Positions 1 through 6,870 of a stretch of DNA of 9,283 bases are shown here, piece after piece. The DNA comes from JAUIAI01 sp963976885 (GTDB lineage: Bacteria > Pseudomonadota > Gammaproteobacteria > Burkholderiales > Burkholderiaceae_E): NCBI GenBank assembly GCA_963976885.1, contig CAXBNM010000182.1:1-9283 (forward strand), read 5' to 3'. A program made the translations under genes and the position numbers. The notes under the pieces are model-generated. The model did not search any database. It was given only the letters and a program-made list of their open reading frames with translations, and was not told the DNA's origin. Within the stretch, counting starts at the first letter, position 1. The number at the start of each line of letters is the position of its first letter.

Positions 1-900
1 GCGGGTATCACCTGTGCGCTGATCGTCGGTTCGCTGGCTGAGCGGGTCAAGTTCTCGGCAGTGCTGGTCTTCAGCGTGCTGTGGTTCACGTTCTGCTATT
101 TGCCCATTGCTCATATGGTCTGGGGCGGTGGCGGCTTCCTGCTTGAGCGCGGTGCGCTCGACTTTGCCGGTGGTACGGTGGTGCACATCAATGCTGGTGT
201 GGCTGGTCTGGTCGGCGCGTATGTGCTGGGCAAGCGGATTGGCTATGGCAAAGAGTCGATGGCGCCGCATTCCCTGACCCTGACGATGGTGGGTGCCTCA
301 ATGCTGTGGGTAGGCTGGTTCGGCTTTAACGCCGGTTCCAACCTGGAAGCCACCAGCGGCGCGGCTCTGGCCTTCATCAACACCTTGTTTGCCACGGCGG
401 CGGCCACGGTAAGCTGGACCATTGCTGAGTGGGTCGGTAAAGGTAAGCCTTCCATGCTCGGTGGCGCCTCGGGTGCAGTGGCCGGTCTGGTTGCAATTAC
501 CCCGGCCTGTGGCTCGGTGGGTCCGATGGGGGCAATCATCATCGGTCTGCTGGCCGGTGTGATCTGTCTGTGGGGTGTGAGTGGCCTGAAGCGCATGCTC
601 GGTGCTGATGACTCCCTCGATGTGTTCGGTGTGCACGGGGTGGGCGGCATTCTGGGCGCAGTGCTTACCGGTGTGTTCACGGCACCGGGCCTTGGCGGCA
701 CCGGCGATGCCGACTTCAACATGGCTGCCCAGACCTGGATTCAGATCGAAGGCGTGCTGATTACGATCGCCTGGTCGGCGGTAGTGGCTTTGGTTGCCTT
801 CAAGCTTGTTGACTGGACCATCGGTCTGCGGGTTGCTGAAGACGAAGAGCGTGAAGGTCTGGACATCAATTCGCACGGCGAACAGGCCTATGTGAAGTAA
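1..900 (+). CDS. amtB: Ammonium transporter AmtB, 3' part (5' end outside the window)
   Basis: This is an inner-membrane channel of the Amt/MEP/Rh family that conducts ammonia/ammonium, normally as a trimer. The reading frame is open from base 1, so the gene is cut at its 5' end and 299 codons remain. The family landmarks are clear. An Asp (codon at 160) lies in DFAGGTVVHINAG, whose His (codon at 184) is the first of the conserved twin pore histidines. WVGWFGFNAGS follows (around 310-340), and the second pore His lies in DVFGVHGVGG (codon at 634). The cytoplasmic tail EDEEREGLDINSHGEQAY is the conserved segment that a GlnK-type PII protein contacts in this family. Successive hydrophobic helices fill the rest. 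A start at 61 (GTG) is only an artefact of truncation, because the upstream residues also match AmtB. Two stem-loops follow the stop codon, so transcription probably ends before gshB. A glnK partner gene, if present, is outside the window. Confidence 0.96.
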   Translation, partial: AGITCALIVGSLAERVKFSAVLVFSVLWFTFCYLPIAHMVWGGGGFLLERGALDFAGGTVVHINAGVAGLVGAYVLGKRIGYGKESMAPHSLTLTMVGASMLWVGWFGFNAGSNLEATSGAALAFINTLFATAAATVSWTIAEWVGKGKPSMLGGASGAVAGLVAITPACGSVGPMGAIIIGLLAGVICLWGVSGLKRMLGADDSLDVFGVHGVGGILGAVLTGVFTAPGLGGTGDADFNMAAQTWIQIEGVLITIAWSAVVALVAFKLVDWTIGLRVAEDEEREGLDINSHGEQAYVK

Positions 901-905
901 ACCCC

Positions 906-931
906 CCGGATTGCGGCGCGCCGCGATCCGG
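906..931 (+). terminator. Stem-loop directly after amtB
   Basis: Positions 906-917 (CCGGATTGCGGC) pair with 920-931 (GCCGCGATCCGG) over 12 positions with one G-U wobble. It lies 5 bp after the amtB stop. The following bases (TTCATTTCA) are T-rich but not a clean T tract, so it may be a weak terminator or an mRNA 3'-end stabiliser that works with the next hairpin. Confidence 0.55.
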
Positions 932-946
932 TTCATTTCACAATCT

Positions 947-987
947 GCCAACAGGGCAGTCCGAGAGGGCTGTCCTGTTGGCGTTTT
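947..987 (+). terminator. Rho-independent terminator of amtB
   Basis: Positions 947-962 pair with 967-982 as an uninterrupted 16-bp stem with two G-U wobbles. The stem closes on a GAGA loop, a GNRA-type tetraloop, and is followed by G and a TTTT tract (984-987). This is the expected architecture of an intrinsic terminator for amtB. It separates the ammonium gene from the gshB operon. Confidence 0.85.
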
Positions 988-1025
988 AGCGCCTGGCTGG
1001 CGTGCGGGGAGGGTGCCGGGCGCGG

Positions 1026-1054
1026 GCCACTAAAAAGAGACGACCGTTTACAAT
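1026..1054 (+). promoter_or_regulatory. Candidate promoter of the gshB operon
   Basis: TACAAT at 1049-1054 matches 5 of 6 positions of a sigma-70 -10 box and lies about 60 bp before the gshB start. The matching -35 region 17 bp upstream (GCCACT-like, around 1026-1031) is poor. Support comes from position: it lies between the amtB terminator and the first gene of a long gene block, where a promoter is needed. Confidence 0.4.
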
Positions 1055-1115
1055 CGGTTTCTGACTCCCTGCTGGCCACACCCGGCAATACCGGCCCGCC
1101 TCTGACTGGAACCCG

Positions 1116-2078
1116 ATGAAAATTCTGATCATTCTTGATCCGCTCACGACGATCAAGATCGCCAAAGATACGACCTACTCGATGATGGTGGCCGCCAGTG
1201 CGCGCAGCCATCAGCTGACGGTCTGCACCATTGCCGACCTCAGCTATCAGAGCACTGCTGCCAGCGGCCAACGGGTTACGGCGCGGTGCCAGGCGCTCGA
1301 ACTGACGCCGGACGCTGACAACTGGTACCAGACCGAAGCCGCCGCCGAGCAGCCGCTGGCCGACTTCGATGCGGTGCTGATGCGCACCGATCCGCCGTTC
1401 GACATGGAGTATGTCTACGCGACTTATATGTTGCAGACGGCCGAGCGCGAGGGGGCCCGCGTCTTCAACAGCCCGCAGGCCATCCGCGATCACAACGAGA
1501 AGTTCGCCATTGCCGGCTATCCGGAATTGACCGCGCCAACGCTGGTCACGCGCAGCCCGGCCCGCTTGCGCGCGTTCGTGGCCGAGCACGGTCATGCCAT
1601 CTTCAAGTTGCTTGATGGCATGGGGGGGACATCTATCTTTCAGGCGCGCAGCGATGACCCCAATCTGTCGGTCATCATCGAAACCATGAACCAGTTCGGC
1701 AAAGTGTCGGTGATGGCGCAGAAATTCCTGCCCGAAATTTCGGCTGGTGATAAGCGCATCCTGCTCATTGGCGGTGAGGTCGTGCCGCATGCGCTGGCGC
1801 GCATTCCCGCGCAGGGCGAGGTCCGTGGCAATATGGCCGCCGGCGGCCGACCGGTCGCGCAACCCTTGTCGGCCAGCGACCGGCGCATTGCCGAATCGCT
1901 GGCGCCCAAACTGTGGGCCAAGGGCTTGTTCCTGGTCGGGCTCGATGTGATTGGCGAATCCGTTACCGAAATCAACGTCACCAGCCCGACCGGCTTTCAG
2001 GAGATTGCCAGGCAGGCTGGCTTTGATGTCGCGGCCATGTTCATCGATGGCCTCGAAAAGGCAGTCGCCACGCAATGA
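1116..2078 (+). CDS. gshB: Glutathione synthetase
   Basis: An ATP-grasp enzyme of the cytoplasm that joins glycine to gamma-glutamylcysteine to make glutathione, the second and last step of the pathway. At 320 residues it has the usual length of bacterial GshB. The N-terminal domain carries ILDPLTTIKIAKD (6-18) and LMRTDPPFDMEYVYATY (88-104), followed by NEKF (127-130). The ATP-grasp core shows LDGMGGTSIF (166-175), the basic stretch GDKRIL (211-216), ARIPAQGEVRGNMAAGG (228-244, the Gly-rich loop) and EINVTSPTGFQEI (285-297) with the metal- and ATP-contacting Glu and Asn. The residue after Lys164 is Leu where the family usually has Pro (KPLDGMGG). The ATG at 1116 gives an N-terminus that aligns with known GshB proteins, though only a weak GGA precedes it. 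It is the first gene of the block and overlaps the EIIA gene by 4 bp. No gshA gene lies between amtB and gshB. Confidence 0.96.
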   Translation: MKILIILDPLTTIKIAKDTTYSMMVAASARSHQLTVCTIADLSYQSTAASGQRVTARCQALELTPDADNWYQTEAAAEQPLADFDAVLMRTDPPFDMEYVYATYMLQTAEREGARVFNSPQAIRDHNEKFAIAGYPELTAPTLVTRSPARLRAFVAEHGHAIFKLLDGMGGTSIFQARSDDPNLSVIIETMNQFGKVSVMAQKFLPEISAGDKRILLIGGEVVPHALARIPAQGEVRGNMAAGGRPVAQPLSASDRRIAESLAPKLWAKGLFLVGLDVIGESVTEINVTSPTGFQEIARQAGFDVAAMFIDGLEKAVATQ

Positions 2079-2506
2079 TTGGCGTGCTGGTCATTTCTCA
2101 TGAGCCGCTCGGCACTTCGCTGATTCACTGCACGCGCCATATTTTCGGGCGCATGCCGCCCCAGTTGGCGGCGCTCGACGTGATTCCCGATGAAGATCCG
2201 GCCGAGGCCATCGAGGCTGCGCAAACGTTATGCTCGCGTATCAATGATGGCTCTGGAGTCATCGTACTGACTGATATTCTGGGCGCGACGCCCTCGCGCA
2301 TCGCGGCGGCGCTTGCCGAGCCGAAAAAAGTCGTGGTGCTGGCCGGCGTCAATTTGCCGCTGCTGGTGAAAACCCTTACCCATCGCCGCGGGACCGAAAT
2401 CGAGGCGCTGGTCGACATGTTGTTGCCGGCCGCCCAGCAAGCCATTGTGGTCATGCAGCCCAGCCTGTTTGAGCCGCAACCACCCGGCGAAGACCCCGAG
2501 GCGTAA
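2075..2506 (+). CDS. Mannose-type PTS EIIA protein (stand-alone)
   Basis: A small cytoplasmic phosphocarrier of the fructose/mannose EIIA family, 143 residues, which accepts phosphate from phospho-HPr. The acceptor is His9 in GVLVISHEPLG (3-13), where the E. coli ManX A domain has His10. The second family motif, VLTDILGATPSRIA (64-77), contains the conserved Asp67, and GVNLPLL (91-97) follows. There is no EIIB domain attached and no EIIB, EIIC or EIID gene nearby. In Betaproteobacteria such isolated EIIA proteins are considered part of an incomplete, regulatory PTS rather than a sugar transport system; that role is inferred here from context. The ATG overlaps the gshB stop in an ATGA arrangement, indicating translational coupling, and ptsH follows 2 bp after its stop. 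The C-terminus (EPQPPGEDPEA) is a short acidic, Pro-rich tail. Confidence 0.92.
   Translation: MIGVLVISHEPLGTSLIHCTRHIFGRMPPQLAALDVIPDEDPAEAIEAAQTLCSRINDGSGVIVLTDILGATPSRIAAALAEPKKVVVLAGVNLPLLVKTLTHRRGTEIEALVDMLLPAAQQAIVVMQPSLFEPQPPGEDPEA
2498..2501 (+). promoter_or_regulatory. Ribosome binding site of ptsH
   Basis: GAGG at 2498-2501 lies 7 nt before the ATG at 2509, inside the last codons of the EIIA gene. It supports this start for HPr, which also places the phosphorylated histidine at the standard residue 15. Confidence 0.6.
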
Positions 2507-2508
2507 CT

Positions 2509-2781
2509 ATGAAGAGTTGTCAGGTCACGATTGTCAATAAGCTTGGGCTGCACGCCCGCCCGTCTGCGCGTCTGACGCAGGTGGCGACCAGTTTCAAGGC
2601 CGAGGTCTGGCTGACCGGCAAGGGCCGGCGCATCAATGCCAAGAGCATCATGGGGGTGATGATGCTGGCCGCTTCGCAAGGGGCGGAATTGCTGCTCGAG
2701 GTGAACGGGCCCGATGAGGACGCCGCTCTCGACGCGTTGAAAGCGTTATTCGAGAGCGGCTTTGATGAGGCCTTGAGCTGA
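2509..2781 (+). CDS. ptsH: Phosphocarrier protein HPr
   Basis: A 90-residue phosphocarrier that takes phosphate from enzyme I and passes it to EIIA. The catalytic site KLGLHARPSA (11-20) puts the phosphorylated His at exactly residue 15, followed by the conserved Arg17. A Ser at exactly position 46, in INAKSIMGVMMLA (42-54), is the site that HPr kinase/phosphorylase (HprK) modifies in Firmicutes and in many Proteobacteria. The intact Ser-46 region suggests that this HPr can also be serine-phosphorylated; an hprK gene is not in the window, so this is inference. The gene sits between the EIIA gene (2-bp gap) and ptsI (1-bp gap), in the order in which the proteins exchange phosphate. Confidence 0.97.
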   Translation: MKSCQVTIVNKLGLHARPSARLTQVATSFKAEVWLTGKGRRINAKSIMGVMMLAASQGAELLLEVNGPDEDAALDALKALFESGFDEALS

Positions 2782-2782
2782 T

Positions 2783-4513
2783 ATGTTCAGTGTGCACGGA
2801 ACAGGGCTGGGCGGGGGGATCGCCATTGGTCGGGCGCGGCGCCTGGTCACGCAGGTACGCGACGTTGATCGCTACCACATCGATCAGAGTCGCTATGTCG
2901 AAGAGCTCGATCGCCTCAAGGCTGCCATCGACAACGTGCGCCACGATTTTGAATCCATCAGCGAGCGTCTGCCCGATGACGCGCCCGAAGAGGCTCGTGC
3001 GCTGGTCGATATTCATCTGATGATTCTGGCCGACCCGATGCTGGTCGAGAGCGCCAGCGAGATGATCCGCACCGATCTGCGCAACGCCGAATGGGCGGTT
3101 GCCGCGCAGGCCGAGGCGTTGTCGGCGCAATTCCGGCAACTCGACGATGCCTATCTGCGCGAACGCGGGCGCGATGTGCGTCAGGTGTCTGACCGGATCC
3201 TCAAAAGCCTGGCCGGCTCGAGCCGGGCCGTCAACCAACACGGCAACGACCCGCTGGTCTTTGTGGCCGACGACATCGCCCCGGCCGACATCCTTGAACT
3301 GAAGTACGGGATGGGTTTTGCCATCGACATGGGCGGCACGACTTCCCACACTGCCATTCTGGCCCGCTCGATGGATGTGCCCACGGCGGTCGGCATGCAA
3401 AATGCCAGCAATATCATTCGCGACGATGACTGGATCATCCTCGACGGCGATGCCGGGCTGATGATCTGCGCGCCCGATGAGGCGGTGCTGGCCGAATACC
3501 GGCACCGGCAAGCTTCGCGCGAGCTCGAGCGCGCCAAACTCAAGCGGCTCGCTGGCGTGCCTTCACGCACGCTCGATGGCAAGAACATTGCGCTGATGGC
3601 CAATATCGAGATGCCCGAAGAAGCGGCGCTGGCCCTCGAAAACGGTGTTGACGGCGTGGGTCTGTATCGCAGCGAATTCCTGTTCATGAATCGCAGCGAT
3701 CTGCCCACCGAAGACGAGCAGTACGAGGCCTACCGCGAGGCGGTCGAGGCGATGCAGGGGCGGCCGGTCACGATTCGCACGCTCGACGTGGGGGCCGACA
3801 AGGCACTCAGTTACGGTGACCATGACGCGCAGGCGCTGAATCCGGCGCTGGGCCGCCGCGCGGTGCGCTATTGCCTGAGTCGGCCCGACATGTTTCTGGT
3901 GCAGTTGCGTGCCTTGCTGCGCGCCTCGGCGCATGGTTCATTGCGTATCCTGTTGCCGATGATTACGCACGACCATGAAATCATCGAATGTCTGCGCCTG
4001 CTTGACCGGGCGCGCGAGCAAGTTGCGCTGCGCCGCCTGCCCGCGGCCGAACATGTGCCGGTCGGGGCGATGATCGAAGTGCCGGCTGCGGCACTGTCGG
4101 CAGGTTTCTTTTTGCGCAAACTCGATTTCTTATCGATAGGCACCAACGATTTGATTCAATACACGCTGGCCATCGACCGCTCGGACAGCGAAGTTGCTGC
4201 GCTCTACGATTCATATCATCCCGCCGTGCTGCGCCTGATCGCGATGACGATCGATGCGGCGCGCAAGGCGGGCAAGCCGGTGTCGGTTTGTGGCGAGCTG
4301 TCCGGTGATCCGCGCGCCACGCGCCTGTTACTTGGCATGGGTCTGACCGAGTTCTCGATGCATCCGGCCAGTCTGTTGCGCGTCAAACGCGAGATCTTGC
4401 TCAGCGAAGTATCCAAGCTGGTCAATCCGGTGACGCGATTGGTGCGTTCCGACGATCCGGCCAAGATCGGTCTTGCGCTGGCCCGACTCAGCACACCGGA
4501 GCCCGGCGTATGA
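2783..4513 (+). CDS. ptsI: Phosphoenolpyruvate-protein phosphotransferase (PTS enzyme I)
   Basis: Enzyme I starts the PTS phosphorelay by autophosphorylating from phosphoenolpyruvate and passing the phosphate to HPr. At 576 residues it is full length. The N-terminal part holds the HPr-binding helical domain (about 30-145) and the phosphohistidine domain, with His189 in GGTTSHTAILAR (184-195), the same number as in E. coli. A linker (about 230-260) leads to the PEP-binding barrel: NGVDGVGLYRSEFLFM (287-302) with the phosphate-binding Arg296, IRTLDVGADK (331-340), GAMIEVPAA (428-436) with metal-binding Glu432, FLSIGTNDLIQY (449-460) with Asn/Asp, and VCGELSGD (502-509) with the active-site Cys503. 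The ATG is 1 bp after the ptsH stop. The 3' end overlaps metX by 4 bp (ATGA), tying PTS expression to methionine genes. No PTS permease is encoded in the window. Confidence 0.97.
   Translation: MFSVHGTGLGGGIAIGRARRLVTQVRDVDRYHIDQSRYVEELDRLKAAIDNVRHDFESISERLPDDAPEEARALVDIHLMILADPMLVESASEMIRTDLRNAEWAVAAQAEALSAQFRQLDDAYLRERGRDVRQVSDRILKSLAGSSRAVNQHGNDPLVFVADDIAPADILELKYGMGFAIDMGGTTSHTAILARSMDVPTAVGMQNASNIIRDDDWIILDGDAGLMICAPDEAVLAEYRHRQASRELERAKLKRLAGVPSRTLDGKNIALMANIEMPEEAALALENGVDGVGLYRSEFLFMNRSDLPTEDEQYEAYREAVEAMQGRPVTIRTLDVGADKALSYGDHDAQALNPALGRRAVRYCLSRPDMFLVQLRALLRASAHGSLRILLPMITHDHEIIECLRLLDRAREQVALRRLPAAEHVPVGAMIEVPAAALSAGFFLRKLDFLSIGTNDLIQYTLAIDRSDSEVAALYDSYHPAVLRLIAMTIDAARKAGKPVSVCGELSGDPRATRLLLGMGLTEFSMHPASLLRVKREILLSEVSKLVNPVTRLVRSDDPAKIGLALARLSTPEPGV
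4498..4501 (+). promoter_or_regulatory. Ribosome binding site of metX
   Basis: GGAG at 4498-4501, within the end of ptsI, lies 8 nt before the ATG at 4510. It supports the start that overlaps the ptsI stop in an ATGA arrangement. Confidence 0.6.
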
Positions 4514-5676
4514 CGGCGTCGGTGGGTGCGGTTGAAATCAACCGTTTTCAGGTCAATGAGCCGTTAACGACGCGCAGTGGCGCGGTGTTGCCCGCCTATG
4601 AACTGGTGTATGAAACCTATGGCGAACTCAACGCCGATCATTCCAATGCGGTGCTGATCTGTCATGCGTTGAATGCTTCGCATCATGTAGCCGGCTTTTA
4701 TGCCGACGCCCCTGATGACACCGGTTGGTGGGACAACATGGTCGGGCCGGGTAAGCCGGTCGATACCAATCGGTTTTTCGTGATCGGCGTCAATAATCTG
4801 GGCAGTTGTTTCGGCTCCACCGGACCGGGCAGTATCGATCCGGCCACCGGCAAACCGTTCGGCCCTGATTTCCCGTTCATGACGGTTGAAGACTGGGTTC
4901 ACACGCAGGCTTTGCTGGCCGATCATCTGCAAATCGATCAGTTTGCCGCGGTAATGGGGGGCAGCCTGGGTGGTATGCAGGCGCTGGCCTGGAGCACGAT
5001 GTACCCGACTCGCTTGCGCCATGCCGTCGTGATTGCTTCGGCGCCCAAGCTGTCGGCGCAGAACATTGCCTTCAATGAAGTTGCCCGGCGCGCCATCATT
5101 ACCGATCCGCAGTTTTACGGCGGCCGTTTCTATGATCATGGTGTTGTGCCCAATCATGGCTTGCAGGTAGCGCGCATGATCGGCCACATCACCTATCTTT
5201 CCGATGATGTCATGGCCAGCAAGTTTGGCCGCTCTTTGCAAAATGGCAGCTTCAGTTTCAGCTATGACGTTGACTTCGCAATTGAGTCGTATCTGCGTTA
5301 TCAGGGCGAAAAATTTGCCGGCTACTTTGATGCCAATACCTATCTGCTGATAACCCGGGCACTCGATTACTTCGATCCGGCGCGCGATCACGCAGGCCGG
5401 CTCAGTGCCGCCTTGGCGCCGGCGCAGTGCGGTTTTCTGGTGGCTTCATTTACTACCGACTGGCGCTTCGAGCCCGAGCGCAGTCGCGAAATCACGCAGG
5501 CATTGCTGAACAATAATCGCGCCGTCACTTATGCCGAGATTCACGCACCGCACGGTCACGATGCGTTCCTGCTCGACAATCCGCAATACCACGCGCTGGT
5601 GCGCAGTTACTTCGGGCGCATCTTCAGCGAAATCGAGTCGCCCGCAGCGGCGGCCGAAGGACAGGCGAGCGCATGA
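4510..5676 (+). CDS. metX: Homoserine O-acyltransferase MetX (probably succinyltransferase type)
   Basis: A cytoplasmic alpha/beta-hydrolase-fold enzyme that acylates homoserine, the first committed step of methionine synthesis. Length (388) is normal. The oxyanion segment ICHALNASHHVAG lies at 50-62. The nucleophile is Ser152 in VMGGSLGGMQ (148-157), and the catalytic triad is completed by Asp317 in TTDWRFEP (315-322) and His350 in APHGHDAF (346-353). The Arg two residues after the catalytic Asp (Arg319, DWRF) is the residue that marks succinyl-CoA-using MetX proteins (MetXS) in Betaproteobacteria, so succinyl-CoA is the more likely donor. That is family knowledge applied to this sequence, not a measurement. 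The gene overlaps ptsI and metW by 4 bp at each side. With no leader of its own, there is no room for a dedicated SAM riboswitch, and control must come from the operon promoter or an internal promoter inside ptsI. Confidence 0.95.
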   Translation: MTASVGAVEINRFQVNEPLTTRSGAVLPAYELVYETYGELNADHSNAVLICHALNASHHVAGFYADAPDDTGWWDNMVGPGKPVDTNRFFVIGVNNLGSCFGSTGPGSIDPATGKPFGPDFPFMTVEDWVHTQALLADHLQIDQFAAVMGGSLGGMQALAWSTMYPTRLRHAVVIASAPKLSAQNIAFNEVARRAIITDPQFYGGRFYDHGVVPNHGLQVARMIGHITYLSDDVMASKFGRSLQNGSFSFSYDVDFAIESYLRYQGEKFAGYFDANTYLLITRALDYFDPARDHAGRLSAALAPAQCGFLVASFTTDWRFEPERSREITQALLNNNRAVTYAEIHAPHGHDAFLLDNPQYHALVRSYFGRIFSEIESPAAAAEGQASA

Positions 5677-6287
5677 AAGCCCAATACGAGTTGCGTCCCG
5701 ACCTGGCCCTGATTGCCGACTGGACACCGGCCGGCAGCCGAATTCTTGATCTGGCCTGTGGTGACGGTTCGCTGCTGCACTATCTGCAAGCCCAGAAAAA
5801 CTGTTTCGGCTACGGCGTCGAAATTGACGACAACCAGGTGCTCGCCTGTGTTGACCGCGGGGTCAACGTCATTCAACGCGACATCGAAGACGGACTCGAT
5901 CTGTTTGGTAATACCAGCTTCGATCTGGTGGTGTTGTCGATGGCGATTCAGGTCACGCACCGTACCGAACATGTGTTGCGGGAAATGTCCGAGTTGGGCG
6001 CTGAGGGCATTGTGTCGTTTCCCAACTTCGGTCACTGGTATCACGCCTGGTCGATTCTGCGTGGCCGCATGCCGGTGTCGCGCGAGATGCCTTATCGCTG
6101 GTACGACACGCCTAACCTGCACCTGAGTACGGTGCGCGACTTCGAAGATTTCCTTGGCGCGATGGGGCTTGAAATTACCGCGCGCGCCTTTCTCAACAAC
6201 GGGCGGCCCGTGCGAATGTTGCAAGGCCTGCGCTCGACCCAGGCCATTTACCGGTTTCGTCGCGCCTCGGGTGGCGGCAACGGATGA
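5673..6287 (+). CDS. metW: MetW, methyltransferase-like partner of MetX
   Basis: A 204-residue class I SAM-methyltransferase-fold protein of the MetW family, which is nearly always encoded next to metX in Proteobacteria and is needed for, or modulates, the homoserine acylation step. Visible motifs are the SAM-binding motif I ILDLACGDGSLLHYL (24-38; usual LDLGCGDG, here Ala for Gly), the acidic end of strand 2 VEIDD (49-53), the motif-IV-like FDLVVLSMAIQ (83-93), and the MetW-specific PNFGHW (117-122) and YRWYDTPNLHLS (141-152). The start overlaps the metX stop in an ATGA, consistent with stoichiometric production of a MetX-MetW complex. Whether it catalyses a methyl transfer is not established from sequence. 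It overlaps the next gene by 4 bp as well. Confidence 0.94.
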   Translation: MKAQYELRPDLALIADWTPAGSRILDLACGDGSLLHYLQAQKNCFGYGVEIDDNQVLACVDRGVNVIQRDIEDGLDLFGNTSFDLVVLSMAIQVTHRTEHVLREMSELGAEGIVSFPNFGHWYHAWSILRGRMPVSREMPYRWYDTPNLHLSTVRDFEDFLGAMGLEITARAFLNNGRPVRMLQGLRSTQAIYRFRRASGGGNG

Positions 6288-6757
6288 CGACGCCGGCCTA
6301 CCGGCTCGACGATCGGGTCCGGCGAGGTGCCTGGTGGCTCACATTCGTTGCGCTGATTCCGCTGCTCGCTCAGGCATTGCTGGTTGTCTTCGCCGCGCCA
6401 CCGGTCACTTTCATCGCGCTGGCTTCGCAAGTGCTGCTTGGCACGTTGATGCTCGCGTTTGTCGGCGCCTCGCACCTCGGTCTGTTGCTGGTTGCTGGCG
6501 CCGCGTTCAGTCGCATGCAGATAGTTGTCCGGCTGGTCTGGTGCGCATTGCCGGCCGCGTATGGTTTCGTGGTTGCGCAACTGACTTATCCGCGGCCGTT
6601 GTTGTGGCTGGCCGGCGCATTGCTGGTGACCTTGCTGGTTGACTGGCGTCTGTACGGCGGCGCTGCACCGGTGCGCACGACTGGCATTCTGCCAATGCGG
6701 CTGGTGTTTACTGTCGTGGCGGTTACCTGTCTGGTGGTGACCTGGGCTTGGGCCTGA
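6284..6757 (+). CDS. Small integral membrane protein, DUF3429-like
   Basis: A 157-residue, strongly hydrophobic protein with about five membrane segments (roughly 18-38, 44-72, 82-100, 105-120 and 138-156) and a basic N-terminus (RLDDRVRRGAWW). The pattern FVGASHLGL (59-67), RLVWCALPAAYG (83-94), LLVDWRLYGG (117-126) and the terminal ILPMRLVFTVVAVTCLVV (135-152) resembles DUF3429 proteins, which share a conserved Gly-x-x-His in the second helix and an Arg/Leu-rich last helix. The family assignment is from memory of its pattern and is moderate. No function is known. It overlaps metW by 4 bp (ATGA) and is the last gene of the coupled block. No clear terminator follows: a 5-bp GCGGC/GCCGC hairpin at 6764-6778 has no T tract. 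Transcription may therefore continue into the lipoprotein gene. Confidence 0.75.
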   Translation: MTTPAYRLDDRVRRGAWWLTFVALIPLLAQALLVVFAAPPVTFIALASQVLLGTLMLAFVGASHLGLLLVAGAAFSRMQIVVRLVWCALPAAYGFVVAQLTYPRPLLWLAGALLVTLLVDWRLYGGAAPVRTTGILPMRLVFTVVAVTCLVVTWAWA

Positions 6758-6832
6758 GTTGATGCGGCTCGATGCCGCGCCGCGAATTCTTGTCAAAACG
6801 CGTCATGGGGGCTGTCCGGGGTGCTATCGGCT

Positions 6833-6868
6833 TATGATGCCTCTATCGATAAAAATTATCCGGAGGAG
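6833..6868 (+). promoter_or_regulatory. Leader of the lipoprotein gene: possible -10 box, AT-rich dyad and strong ribosome binding site
   Basis: GGAGGAG at 6862-6868 is the strongest Shine-Dalgarno match in the window and lies just before the ATG at 6871, fixing the start. Upstream is a short dyad GATAA-AAA-TTATC (6848-6860) and a possible -10 box TATGAT (6833-6838) without a convincing -35. If that box is used, the mRNA leader would be only about 30 nt long. The site that decides the start is well supported; the promoter is weak. Confidence 0.5.
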
Positions 6869-6870
6869 TC

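Noticed and set aside
61..900. Treating amtB as starting at the GTG at 61
   Set aside because: Codons 1-20 of the window already match AmtB in the same frame, so the gene is truncated by the window and starts upstream.
933..2075. Long open frame of 380 codons on the minus strand opposite gshB
   Set aside because: It mirrors the codon bias of gshB, has no recognisable protein pattern, and covers the terminator and promoter region; gshB is unambiguous.
4400..4510. SAM riboswitch or other methionine leader in front of metX
   Set aside because: metX overlaps ptsI by 4 bp, so the upstream sequence is coding and constrained by enzyme I.
4564..5391. Minus-strand open frame of 275 codons opposite metX
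   Set aside because: A shadow of metX in a GC-rich gene; no family resemblance in the translation.
6764..6778. Hairpin GCGGC/GCCGC as a terminator after the DUF3429-like gene
   Set aside because: A stem of only 5 bp and no T tract; too weak to call.
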